A stretch of 64,000 nt of DNA from Epiperipatus broadwayi. Taxonomy: Eukaryota; Onychophora; Udeonychophora; Euonychophora; Peripatidae. The notes beneath the pieces were generated by a model. It ran no database searches. It saw only the letters and a program-made list of their open reading frames with translations, and was not told the DNA's origin. Below, one piece after another: positions 35,225-48,309 of this stretch. A program made the position numbers and the translations under genes. Each line of letters starts with the position of its first letter. The first letter of the stretch is position 1. The stretch covers positions 925,501 to 989,500 of the forward strand of contig JAQFVV010012477.1 in NCBI GenBank assembly GCA_028023455.1, in the 5' to 3' direction.

Positions 35225-35690
35225 GTTTTATCAAAAATTATATAAAATATTTTATTCATGTTTACTATGGATGTGAAATATGGAGATTTAATAGAAAAAT
35301 AAAACATAAGCTTCATATTACAAAATAAATCATAAAAAGTTATGTGTTGAAATTTAAAAGATAGAATCAATAGAAAAATATATTAGTGCAAAAACAATTA
35401 AATATGGTGGTATTAAAATAATTGATTATCTTTAGTGAAATTGTTTTTGAAGAGACATAATGCCAATGTATTAGCTGGAGATATTTAAAAATGTGCAGTG
35501 TTCAAAATCCATCACTGTGCAGAAGAATGATTATAATAAAATGATGATGAAATTGGAAGTAATGAAAAATGTCTATCATTATTTTAAATGTGTAAACATT
35601 TGAAGGTATAAGCGGATTAGCAGAGACTATGGTGTATAAATGTTGGCACCCATATGATCTGATCATCAAATTTAGCTCAAACCTTAGAAG
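35225..35690 (+). pseudogene. LINE reverse transcriptase C-terminal remnant, probably RTE
   Basis: One frame gives YYGCEIWRFNRKIKHKLHITK near 35245-35325, resembling the YGCETWTL region near the C-terminus of RTE proteins. Nothing after it is clear. A 63-codon minus-strand open frame here (35693-35502) is not recognised. Confidence 0.45.
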
Positions 35691-35699
35691 CATTTTTCA

Positions 35700-38600
35700 G
35701 AAGGTATCTCTCTATTCCCTACTTTTCCCATATAATTATCATATTCTTAGTTTCAATTTTTTATAAACTAACAAAATACTAAAACTAAATAATAAAATAA
35801 AATAAAATATTTCATTTAAATTATTTCGTTCATAATCCACATAAAGTATATGCACTCATTAATATGCATAAATTATAAATATCTTCAACGTATCTATAGC
35901 AGATGTGTCCATATTTCACTTAAATATGGCTGACCTAAAATTTTAATATCTGCTTCATTGTTTGAAATAAATTATTGCAGATATAGGTGGAGGTTGTAAA
36001 CTACCGTAGTTGAGAATTTTCTTGAAAGCTAGAATATTTATTCAAGTCGCAAGTTCGTGGATAAATCATCTCAAGCAGTTACAGATCTATCTGGATAATA
36101 ATGTTTATTTGATTTTATATTCAGATTATTTTTGACAAGTAGAAATAGTGAAGCTCTTGTCCTCAGTAAGTCTGTTTAATTGCTACTGACAGCATCTGAA
36201 AAATAATTATTGTTGTGGTATCCAACTTTGTTATATTGTTGGTGTTTCATTTATACTTAAATTTGTTTGTTTTATATTTGAATATCTATTACAAACACTA
36301 AGTGTCTATTATTTATAAATATTAATAAAAGACTAAATAATGATTATTTCATTTTAAATATATAAAATAATGTTATTTATTAAAAAGAAACAGCCCTTCA
36401 TTTATTTGCTGTTTGGTCTGAACTGCAATAAAATCGTGAAATAGTCTTGGTACATCAAATTATTCTCTTGACATTTTCTGATTAAGTTCTGTCTGGGGAT
36501 TTTCTGATTTAAGAAACAGATTTTCTTTGGCTTTTAGCAATCATTGCGGATTGTTTTTCTAAATTCTAAAGTGTTAGAATCAAACAAGAAAGGAAGATGG
36601 AAAAAAAAGTGATTTAGAAAGGAAGTGAAAAAGAATTACTGAAATAGGTTGTCTACTCTACTTTTGAAGATAACTAGTTAGGTTTTACTAAAAATAAAAT
36701 CATCATTGGAGATAATAAATAAATATATAGATTTCTAACTTGTTAAAATTTAAGAATTCGATCTTTTTTAAAAAAAAAAAAATTATAGTCTTTTTTTTTA
36801 AATAAAAAAACTCAACAGATAGAAATGTAAAAAAAAAATACTCTCGTTATCACAATTTTTATATTTTAGTATTATAATTAATTGAATGTTTTGTCTTTAA
36901 AAGGATTGTACGACGTTACCAGTATTGGAAGTAATAGGAATAAACAGAGTTCAATGGATCTTCTGCTCTCCCGTCTGCCAATTTATTAACTGCAATATAC
37001 TCTCTACGGTTGCCGAATATTATTGAATCATAATAAAAATAATTACACAAAGCGTATTTAACAATAAATAAAAATAATGTATTTTGTAATCAATGCAGTT
37101 GTGATATTAATTCGCATGTGCGTAATTGTAAAATAATTCGAGTGAGGAATGTGAAAACTAAGTTCATATTTGTTGACAGTCAGCCATTCGCGAGTGATAA
37201 TATTGTTGTAAAGAGAAATTTTAAATGGATAACTTAAAAAGGATAGAGAAAAAACTATATAAATTAAAAAGTTGATAATTTATGTTTTGTTGGAAAAAAT
37301 AAATATTTTACTTTAAAAATAAACATTAAAAATATATATATACATAATTATTTTAAGTGCGATAAAATAATATGTTAATCAATACAAATAATAATAAAAA
37401 ATATAAAAATGAAAACATTTAATGTAAATTGCTCTATCATCTTAAATTCTTTTTAAATTTTAATACAGACTATTAATTTCTATTGAATCTTATTAAAATA
37501 TGTATAGTTCATGAGTGTTTTGGCATTTGGTAATATTTTAAAAGCTAAAAGTAAAATTTAAAAATCGTTCAAAAGAAGAGATTTAGTTTTTTTTTAGTTA
37601 ATGTAATTTTTTTAATACAAGAAAAGTTATTTTTGTTTCCTATTTATCTATTTAGTTAAAGTTAAAAGTGGCTGGAATAGAAATGAATAGATTGTTTATC
37701 CATATAAATAAAAGAAAGACATTCGAAAACGTAAATGATTACAATAAGAGTAAAAACCTTTTGCGAGATAATTGAAGATGGCAGAAATAATTTATATAAA
37801 AAAAGACTTTGTAACTAAAAAGTAATAATAAATGTATAAGAATTTGTATTCTGAAAGCAAAAACAAAAGAGAATTGTATATATGCAGAAATCTAAACCTG
37901 TCCAGATTATAAAAGAAGCAAATAACTTGGAGCATTGTCTTGTCTGGTGCCAGACTGTATATCCTGGATGGAGAGACATGGGGCTAATTGCGGTTGTCTT
38001 GTTCTCACAACCAGGAATGTAAAAATGTCATCAGAAATCAAAGTTAATTTACCGATCAGCTCTTTCAACCCAAGACATGCATATATGCTACTATAATTTA
38101 TGATGAACATAAATCCGCATAACTTACTGGTAAGCTCATACCCTAACTTATGTCTAGTTAAATGTTTGCAAACTAAATTTAACCATAAACTTTAAATATG
38201 AATTTCAACACTGATAAAGAGACATTCATATTTTTTCTATGGATTCTTAGAAGAAAATTGTAACAAGAACTTTTAATTATTGGATTAGCATTATTATCTG
38301 TTTGATCATGTGTGTGTTTCTTTCCAATTTCATTAATAATTTATCATTTAAATATTTAATTTGTTATAATAAAATATTTATCTTTAATATCAACTTTTCA
38401 TTGCACATTATTAATTTTAGTTTATTAAATTTTACTATTACAAAATATTATTTTAAGAAATGTATAATTACCTATGCCAACATGTTTGCTTTAACCTACA
38501 AATACTAGAGAAAATTGTTAAATATTACTTGACTAGAAAGTCAAATCTCGTAAAAAATTCATTTACAGTATTTATTTACTGCAAAGATACATGATGCGAT

Positions 38601-38740
38601 GCAATGGATATCAGTGGGTGTATGACCATGGTGCCCTTTTAAATAAATATAAAACTGATTCTACTGGCAATAAAAATTGTATAAATAAATAAAATATTAA
38701 ATCAATTAATCAGGTAAAATAACTATGTTCTTGGCTCAGC
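35700..38740. other. AT-rich DNA with a second CpG-retaining block, no gene recognised
   Basis: CpGs cluster at about 36900-37200 (TACGACGTTACC, TACGGTTGCCG, TTCGCATGTGCG, TTCGCGAG). Such a block could be a regulatory or first-exon region of a host gene, but no start, donor or conserved protein supports one. The minus-strand open frame at 37907-38110 resembles nothing I know. Confidence 0.35.
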
Positions 38741-38751
38741 ATAGATATATA

Positions 38752-38973
38752 TATATACAAAAGCCACAACTAAAGGAGAGGGCAGCTCAGTATTTTCTGA
38801 TCATCAGCAGGAGCAAAGCCATAGATTTGAGCCGTCTAAAGCCGACATCGTGTGCACAGAGAGGAACGATGTTAAGAGGAAGATTAAGGAGGCATGTTAC
38901 ATCACCAGTGATGCCATGTCAATCAATAGAAAAGACACAGGCTTCGCGATCTCAAAAAGGTGGATGTTATAAT
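38752..38973 (+). pseudogene. Penelope-like element, C-terminal tail of the endonuclease ORF
   Basis: Frame 38752-38973 reads GEGSSVFSDHQQEQSHRFEP, KADIVCTERNDVKRKIKEA, CYITSDAMSINRKDTGFAI and SKRWML, then stop. This order (H-F, K-x-RE, RK-IKEA, YI, SINR, G, S-W) is the conserved stretch after the GIY-YIG core in PLE proteins. About 74 codons are open. The fragment is GC-rich for this region, so it may be a fairly young insertion. The catalytic core and reverse transcriptase are absent. It begins right after a short TA tract. Confidence 0.7.
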
Positions 38974-38979
38974 TTGCAT

Positions 38980-41900
38980 ACATTTGCATAGAATCAACAG
39001 CATGTAAAAAGGACTATGATTATGGAGCTGTAGGTGCTCTGAAAGCGCTAAGTCCATAAATAGAGGCTCACTAATAACAAACTTATGGCTTCACCTTAGC
39101 TATTAATCTTAGCTTAACAGTAATATACATGAATGGAATATTCTTTTTCTATAACTTGATTAACTTGCACTTTTTAGTGCATAAAATAAAAGACATAAAC
39201 CCACCGTGAATGTCACACTATAAACATTATATCCCATGCACTTATTTTCCAAAACTTGTTATTGATCTGTATACAATTATCAAGTGCTTCTATACTTTTT
39301 TTTATAAATGCAGAGAAACATTTTGGCTATGAAATAACTATCTGTAATTAAAAGAAACAGTTAAAAAATAACAAACACGGTTATTTTAAAAATAGCCCAT
39401 TGTATATATACAAGTTTGTGTATGGTTTGTTGTATATATATATTGTGCACTTTTTATTAGCTCAGACTATTCTAAAATAGGATTTTGGTGTATAATTTTA
39501 AATTTTACAAATCCAATAATATTTCCTTATTAAAAGGAGACAGTAATAACATATTAGATCATAGGATTTAAACTCGGTTTTGGCTAATGAAAATTTATAA
39601 ATGATCTTAACTCAAGATACACATAGATAATAACCATAGAGTCATATATATGCAAATGGATGGACAAGTAATATCATTTAGTATTTAAAATCAGTGAAGT
39701 TTAACTTGTAATTTTGTAAACAGAATGAGTCACAGATGCTAATAATTATTGTTTGTGCGCATTTGATTTTAAAAATAGAAATTATTTATCTTCAAATCTT
39801 GCTATATTCAAAAGTAAATAAATAAGGTTTAATTTTACAAAATACTGATTTAAAATTAAAACAGTAAATTCTATCTTTATTTAATTTCTAAAAATATTGT
39901 ATTTCAATATTTTTTAAAAACAAAAAATTGGTAATTTTAAAATGATAAACCAAAAACTTTCAAAATAAATTATTGTTTCATAGAAAAAAGTGGGAAAATA
40001 TTAGCCAATCAAAGAGATTCAAACAATCTTGGAATATGAAATTCAAGAGAAGGGGGGAAAAAAGCTTCTTGATCGTAAAGTATAAGTAACTAAGTTTTTT
40101 TTTCTTGGTGATATTTTTTTTAAAAAAAAAAAGTTGGATTAAAAATTCCTAAAACCTTATGATTTGCAACTCTACATCAATATACATGGATAATTATAAG
40201 CTCTGTTGTTAAAATAATGGAATAAATCAATCATTTTTTCTATTGGGCAAATCAATAATCAGTAATTCCCAATAATCTCTTGAAAATTAATAAATATTGA
40301 CGAAATAAATAATCGGAGATGAATAATCAACGAATATATTCATGGAAAAGTAACAATAATTGTGCTATAAGAAAAATGAACTGCAGTAATACACAAAAGC
40401 AAATAAATAAACACCGTAATTATCCAGTAAGGATAGATAAAAGAATAGTAAATCTCTTGGAAACAGTTAAGTATATATATTTAAAATTCAATGCAACTAA
40501 ATTAGTAATAAATGAAAAGTGTTCATTATTATTCTGGATATATATAAAATCTTAATTACAATGTGAGACAGAATTATTTATTCTGAGCCATACCAGCAGG
40601 AATGTCAGTTTCTATAAAGTTTAGCTGAAAAAACTTTGCAGGACACATTTTTAATTAAAATCATAAGTGTACCTTTTATTATAGAGAGAAATATGTATCA
40701 TCTAAAATAAGTAAGGCAAGCCACAAATAAATTTTTATTACTAAACAAAGAACAAAACTAAGGATTATTGTTGCAGTAACTCAAATACCTCGCGAATCTT
40801 CGGATAAGCAGAATCTTCAAAAAATAAGGAAAAATAAAAACGTTCTAATAAGTTTATGGAGTGTGGAACAACTAGAAAATTTAAAAGTGTTCTTATACTT
40901 TAGCTGAGAGTTTAAAAGAGAACTTCTTTCTAATGTTGGCATTTATATTTTTAATCTATGATTTGTTAGTATAATAGGGGAGGGGAAGAGAACTAAATCA
41001 TTTAATATGGAATTAATTCAAGTGTTGTTTTATTAATAGTTATTAATAATTAGGTTGAGATTAAAGATTATTAATCATTTAAATAAACAAATAGGTTTAA
41101 TATTTTAGTATGAAAGGGTATTTAAAATGATATATACACAATCCAGAAAGCAGGTTGTATTTACATGTGCGAATGGATAAACTAAAAACAATGATTTTGT
41201 TCTTATGTAAAAGATAAAAGTATTAATTTTGTTTGCTTACCAACCTCGAGAATTATGACCCTATGTTCTCACTTATTTTTTGTATTGTTACTTAATCATC
41301 AATTAGTACTATTATGTAGAGGTTGAACCATGAATGGAAAGAAATGATTGTTTAATAAATTGAATGTGTTATATGTAGTTCACATATATAAGGATAAATT
41401 TCTCAACATATAATAGGAAATTGTTAGTTTTGTTTGATAATAATACTCCAAAGATTAATTTTCTTTTGTTATTATTATAATATATATATTATTTTGTTAT
41501 TAGTTATTTTAAATTTTATATTAATGGAAATGTTTATTATCATTTGTAATGAATATTATTAAAATTATTGTTTTAAAAGTTTTATTAAATTCTAATTGCT
41601 GCATTTCTTTTCTGGGCTCATTTTCACCACATCACACAACTCAAAATACACAGTCAAAATTAAAATGAAAAGTCAATTCAATTTAAAGCAAATCTAACAG
41701 TTTAATACGCATAAATCTCTTAGTAAAGATTTTTTTTATTTGTTACATGCTGCCTTGATCCCATAGGTCATTGATGACATTGCCAATTATTAAAGTGTAT
41801 TTATTAATATAAAATTAAATGATACATTAGTTATTTAGTGAAAGTATTAGTGTTAATCACAGTTTAGTTAATAATATTATTTTAATATTCAGTATTAAAG

Positions 41901-42800
41901 AACATACATATAAAGCTTGACTATGAATTTAAATTATAAGCCTTTCTTAATTTGTACACTATCCATGGAAATCGGTAAAATCCCTCTTGATATTCCATAG
42001 GTAGTATAAAGAATTAATAAATCAATGATTATCCTAAGATCTCCTTATTGTAAAGTTATTCTTGTGATTATTGCCAATCTTAATTATCAAAAATAATAGG
42101 AATGACAGTTTATCTGTAATTATCTAACAGATTAATTTAATGAGTGATTGAATTAAAACTTAATAATTATAAATATAAGATATTGGATATTATTGTTAGC
42201 CATGAGAGTATGTAGATACTTAATAAGGAGGAGTATCTGGGTATTCTTATGCCATTTAACAAATGTTTTGTATTTGTTTAATGTTAAGGGGATGTGATCT
42301 GTTTATGGGTAAATGAGTCTCATGTTAATTATATTTAAAATACATCTTATTTTAGAAATATTTACTCATGTCAAAGTAACTTGGGATAAATAGTAATCTT
42401 ATCTAAATTCAATTGTTATAGTTAAAGAAAATGGTTGGGATATAATAAGTTTGTTAATAGAACCTAACCAGAATCCAAGTAGGGCCTAATATAAGGGACT
42501 TGGAAACTCTGCTTAGAGTCATACCACCTATAGACAGGCCACAATATATATATATATTAAAATAAATAGTGTAATCTGAACCATATAATTAAGTAAATCA
42601 GAAAAATATTATTGTTATTTATTACTTAATATAATTTAAATTTCACTAACTATTTTAATTGATGATTGCTGCCTGTACTTTTTAAGAGATGTCTTATTAA
42701 AAATAAAAAAATTTCAAAGACAAATACCCTCTCGTATGTAGTTTTTGATTTAATATTGTCTTTTATAAAAATATTGCATCATAATTATTAACAAATACTA
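38980..42800. other. AT-rich DNA, no gene recognised
   Basis: T and A runs, a short TA tract at 42546 and small open frames without similarity. Parts of 41.7-42.5 kb faintly resemble repeat X, too weakly to annotate. Confidence 0.45.
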
Positions 42801-43740
42801 AAAATCATGTTTTGAGGCATATAGCCACAATCGAAAATGATCTAAAGCATCAGCCAATCACAAATTGCCACCTTCTTCACAGATTTGCCAGAATAATAGA
42901 ATGTTCTGTCAATCACAAAAAAAAGTTCCAAAAAGTTTCATATACTGATGGCATCTTTTGGAATTGTTTTAAAATTAATATTAAAAATGGAAACTTTATA
43001 GAAAGAATCATTCCAGCCTGACACATACCAAAGTTTAACATATACAACCCTTTGAAATAACAAAGAAAAGTAGTGATCACAGCACCATCACACCACAGAA
43101 AATGTCAAATACAATAGCACTATTACAGCTCACTTTTGTGAAAATACAACCACTTTCCTATAAATAAGAAATAGTTTAGTATATATAAATATATAAAAAC
43201 AACATTCTTATGGTCCAAAGGCTATTGACTTTACTAGCCTTCAAACGAAGTTTTGAATGAAGAGTAAAATCAAAATAATTCATAATGGATCATTTCAATT
43301 TTTATTAATCCAGGCATGAAGAGATAGAACAATCCCATATCAATCTTGATGATATATCCACAGTCAATGATGAGCTTTTCCCCATGAACTTCCACTTAGC
43401 ACTGGATAATTACTTTTGTCAATACTGATATTAGTTTTCATAGTTTAAGTTGATTGGAGAAATGTCAATATTTCTTCAGCAATTGTATGTTTTAGATTTA
43501 AATCTGGAAATCTACAGTGAGAAATCAATGGTGATTTTAGAGATTTGAATACTTTATTTTGTTTGCAAATTACTAATTTTTGAATTCTTTGTTTAGATGT
43601 TTTATGAGCTAAATATTTCTCATCGCTTTCTAAAATCCTTGTAAAAGATTTCTTCAAATGTATTACAAATCCAACTTGATTGATATTGACCTTCAAACTT
43701 TTCTTTCTGCTTCTTTGTGAAGGAAATGGTATATTTTTCC
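42800..43740. pseudogene. Unrecognised decayed coding remnant(s)
   Basis: A plus-strand frame of 69 codons (42812-43021, MRHIATIENDLKHQPITNCH...) and a minus-strand frame of 83 codons (43696-43445, MKVNINQVGFVIHLKKSFTR...) both have fairly normal amino-acid composition for this AT-rich DNA. I recognise neither. The minus-strand frame continues readable in other frames to about 43300, as expected of a decayed protein such as a transposase. Confidence 0.3.
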
Positions 43741-43769
43741 TGCAAATAAAATAATTGGTATTTCTTTCT

Positions 43770-44325
43770 TGAACAAAAAGTTTATTGTATATCTCTTATA
43801 TTAAGCCAGTTCAAGCTCATCCTTTTTACTTTATTGTTGATGACATCTTTGTTACATATGAACACAAACAAGAAATGATAAAAAACATTTAATTTTTTTT
43901 TACTTTAATATTATATATATATATTGTATTCAACATCTGATCTATTGTATGTTGTTCTTTTGTGTTAGTAGTTATAATATATTTAGTGTTACTTGTAATG
44001 GTTAATTGTTGTATCTATTTGACCGACACCATTTAACCTTTGATTTAATGTTTATTTGTATTGAGCTTTAAGACCTAAGTTGTGATAAATGATGTCACTT
44101 CATGTGCTCTAACATTACCTAATATTATTCATTAATGAATAATGCTAATATCAAGGGGCTTGAATTAGGGTTGGGTCTCATGTTGTGTACTAGGCATTGG
44201 AGGGGTTTGGAGATATCTGTAACACAATATATATTATATATGTACAAACAAAATGTTCCTTGATTAAAATTCTATTGTAATAACAATAAATTTAATAAGT
44301 ATAATGATAATTAATTATAATATAT
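43770..44325. other. No recognised feature
   Basis: A short TA tract at 43914 and AT-rich sequence; no repeat assigned. Confidence 0.4.
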
Positions 44326-44329
44326 AGTC

Positions 44330-45365
44330 TTTCAATCTGCAGAAGTTCTTTTGGTTAATTCATTAAATCTGCTTCAACTGCCATTAAATTGAAGAACAAA
44401 AGGTAAGCAAATGTCATCAATGCAAATCTTATGAATCTTGAATTATTTTTACTTATTAAAATTGCCTCCCATTCATTTTATTATGGTTTCTCACTGCAGG
44501 AAGAATGTTATTACTTTTAATATCAAACTTAAATTTATATTTACATGTCCTTTCATGATCCAAGAAAACCAAAGTAGTCATTAAATCATTGTTATTTTTA
44601 CTAAATATGCTTATATAACAATGCATGCTCTTTAAGTTAATCTTTTTTTAGTACTGCAACTCGGTTCACACATTTATCATAACATACATCTACAAACAAT
44701 TTGATATAAAACATTATTTTTCTGATTGACAAATATAATATTTTTAGAATTATTTGCTAATTTATTAACATTATTTGTAACACAAAGTGAAACATTAAAC
44801 ATATTATTCTATATATATTCATAAAATATTTCATTTAAGGATTTGAAATATATGGAATAGATATCCATTTTTTCTATCAGTCTTCAAATCCTTTAAATCA
44901 TTAAAACTCTTTTTAAATTGATTTAATCTTTTCCATCTTATAACCAATTTCAAGCAATTTCTTGGCAAATATCACAATGTTTATTAATTTATCATACTGA
45001 TAACTATATCATTTTTCATTAAGAAACAAAAAGGATCTAAAACTTACCATCTTATCCGTAAATGCTACATTGATTTACAATTTATATATCACCTTTTTGT
45101 AATGGTTTGATTATTAATTTATAACTTAACATACAATTATCTCTTATAATAATTAAATCTAAATTCTTAATACTTTTGTTCTGTTTCTTTTCAATAGTCC
45201 ATTTCAAGCCATTCAAATTATTTAACTCCTCTACAAGCAAATGTATAGTATTGATATTTCTGTAAACAAAACATCATCCACGTACATTATGTAAATTTTA
45301 ATATCTTTTAAAGAACACACATTTAAAATACTACTCACATATATAGATAAATTGCAAACTAGTGA
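44330..45365 (-). pseudogene. Penelope-like element, reverse transcriptase and endonuclease (minus arm of inverted pair)
   Basis: The minus strand contains the reverse transcriptase catalytic motif as KIYIMYVDDVLFTEI at about 45300-45255, with both aspartates intact. Further on are regions matching the linker and the GIY-YIG part of the opposite arm (about 44720-44640), and a C-terminus near 44400. Stops are frequent. It is nearly mirror-matched by 45380-46480. Confidence 0.72.
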
Positions 45366-45379
45366 AACAACAGGTTATA

Positions 45380-46480
45380 AGTTTGCAATTTTGTTTTATA
45401 TATGTGATTAGTATTTTAAATATGTGTTCTTTTAAAAATATTAAAATTTAGAAAAAGGGTCTACATGATGTATTTGTTTGTGGAAATACCAATACTATAA
45501 ATTAGCTTGTAGAGGCATTAAATAATTTTAATGGCTTGAAATGAATTATTGAAAAAGTACAAGATAAATATATTAAGCATTTGGATTTAATTATTGTAAG
45601 AGATAATTGTATGTTAAGTTATAAATTAATAATCAAACCCATTACAAAAAGGGTGGTATATAAATTGTAAATCAAATGTACCATTTATGCATAAGATGGC
45701 AAGTTTTAGATCTTTTTTGTTTCATGATGAAAAATTATGTATTATCAATATGATAAATAAAAAAAATATTGTATTATTTGCCAAGGAATTGCTTGAAGTT
45801 GGTTATAAGATGAAACATATTGACAATACTTGATGTCAATTTAAAAAGAGTTTTAATGGATTAAAGGAAGATTGATAGTAAAAAATGGATATCTATTCCA
45901 TTGATTTCAAATTCTCAAGTGAAATTTGTTAAGGATATATATATAAGAATGTGTTTAATATTTCATTTTGTCTTATAAATACAGTTAATAAATTAGCTAA
46001 ATAATTCTAAAAATGTCATGCCTGTCAAGCACTAAAGTAATGTTGCATATCAAATTTTTTGTGGGTGTATGTTATCATATGTAGATGAATCAAGGTGCAG
46101 TGTTGGAAAAAGATCAAAGGAGCATGAATTGTTATATGAGCATGTAAAAAAAGTAATAATGATTTAATGACTGCTTCAGTTTTTTTATCATGAAAGCACA
46201 TGTAAATATAAATTTAAGTTTGATATTGAAAGTATTAAGATTCTTCATAAAAAGAGAAACCATAATAAAAAAAAATTAAGGAAGTGTCTTTAATAAATAT
46301 AAATAAATTAAATATAAATAGTAGAGAAGCTGCTGACAATAAAATTTGGGATTCAAGGGATTGGAATTGATGATGCTTGCTTATGTTTTGTTTTTGAATT
46401 TAATGACAGTTGAGACAGGTTAATGAATTAACTGAAAGTACTTCTGCAGATTGAAAAACTGTATATAATAATTAATTAGT
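45380..46480 (+). pseudogene. Penelope-like element, reverse transcriptase and endonuclease (plus arm of inverted pair)
   Basis: The segment aligning with the other arm's YVDD motif is degraded here (about 45455-45490). The linker is readable as NQTHYKKGG. The endonuclease is clear near 46050-46145 as FCGCMLSYVDESRCSVGKRS and KEHELLYEHVKK, with YVG altered to YVD. KFKFDIESIKILHK and NSREAADNKIWDSR follow at 46205-46350. The order matches PLE proteins, and stops show decay. The two arms meet almost directly at 45366-45380. Confidence 0.72.
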
Positions 46481-46501
46481 TATATTTCTAATTTTTCTTG
46501 G

Positions 46502-46528
46502 TATATATATATATATATATATATTGTT

Positions 46529-46562
<34 letters not shown>
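46502..46562. repeat. Two (TA)n tracts around a TTGTTACAA spacer
   Basis: Two alternating TA tracts are separated by TTGTTACAA; TTGTAACA follows the second tract. Confidence 0.85.
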
Positions 46563-46564
<2 letters not shown>

Positions 46565-46599
46565 AACAAAACCCTTTACAGATCAGTCTAATCCCTTTA

Positions 46600-48050
46600 T
46601 TAAACAATAGCCAGATATTAGATGCCATTTTGTAATCTATGACAAGAGATCTAAAAAGAAATACAGAGTTAAAACATGAGCTAAATAGCTATGCTCAAAT
46701 TTCAATGCAAAACTGTAGATGATAAATGCTATTACTATAGCTATGCTTAGTGGGTTCAAATAATACCAAAATATACATGGGAAGCATTATACTAAAATAC
46801 AAAGTAACATTACCCATAAATTAAGAGAAGGATAAATCTCAACTCACTCTTACATACATAAAAAGTATTAGTATTATACCCTAATGTCATTAAGGTTAGA
46901 TTTAAATCTCTTTCTTTAAGATCTAATACAACTATTATTTTATATTCACCATGTAAAGATCTTCTAATCGTCTTACAAACATCTCATTGCTTTGATCAGA
47001 TGAAATAATAATTTAATTTTTAATATATTTGAAATGTTTTAAAATTTTATGCCACTCAAAATTTATTTTTTGAATTATAAACTTTCAATATTAAAATAAA
47101 TGTAATAATATAGTTCATAAAATTATATATCTCAGTAATATGTTTTCTTAAATCATTTTGACTCTCTAGATTTTTTCACTATCAACTTTAGTCATAGTTA
47201 AAATACAATAAACAATACATATATTTCCCCTAAGCTATTGTATTATCGTAATTATAACAATGCTATTATTAACTTAATAAAATGCAACATGATCTCTTAA
47301 ATTTATAATAAAATAAAGAATAATCTATGATTACATTCAGATATTAAGAATGGTTATGGGATTTGCTAGCCAACTTGAGTATCTTAGAATAAATCAACAT
47401 TAACACCTTCTAAATATAAATTAGGTTCATGTACAAGTTGAATCTTATCAAAATAATAACAACTATAACCTGCTATTATAAAAATGATGTAAACTTAACA
47501 CATACAGTGATTTGACATAAGCAAACTAAATTAATTAAAGTGATCCAAATTAACAAACAAATTGTAACTTTTTACTAAGCAAATACAACTTTCTTAGATC
47601 TCATATCAGTGCTGAAATAATTTAATCAATAGTCACTCTTATAAATTTAAATGTCATGCACTCTTATAACAAATTCACTAACATATGTATATAATATTTC
47701 ATAAGATTTAAAAATTTAATTAATAATTAAAATGATTTCTGATTGATAATTGGAATGACTTATGATTAACATGTCAGATGATTTAAACAAATGATTATAC
47801 GAAAATACTTAAATATCAATAACAAAGATTTATAAGTAGTTCATATTTAAGTCCACTTAGATCACAAATTTTTCACAAAGTTGCTTCTGCAAAATTTATT
47901 AGAAAAATCAAAAATTAAAATTGACATACTGCTTTATTAATATACACTCCATTGGATTAGTAAACATAATTCATCATATTAAAAAAAATTCATAATGTTA
48001 AAATAACTTTTTCGAAACTTCTCATTAATTATCTCATCCATACCATGGAA
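46600..48050. repeat. Unclassified dispersed repeat X, copy 2
   Basis: Blocks at about 46981 and 47334-47397 recur at 16795 and 17181-17245 in the same order. No coding capacity. Confidence 0.45.
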
Positions 48051-48102
48051 ATATTATCATATAGTAGTATTTCTTATATGAATATTTTGCATAGTCAATA
48101 AT

Positions 48103-48309
<207 letters not shown>

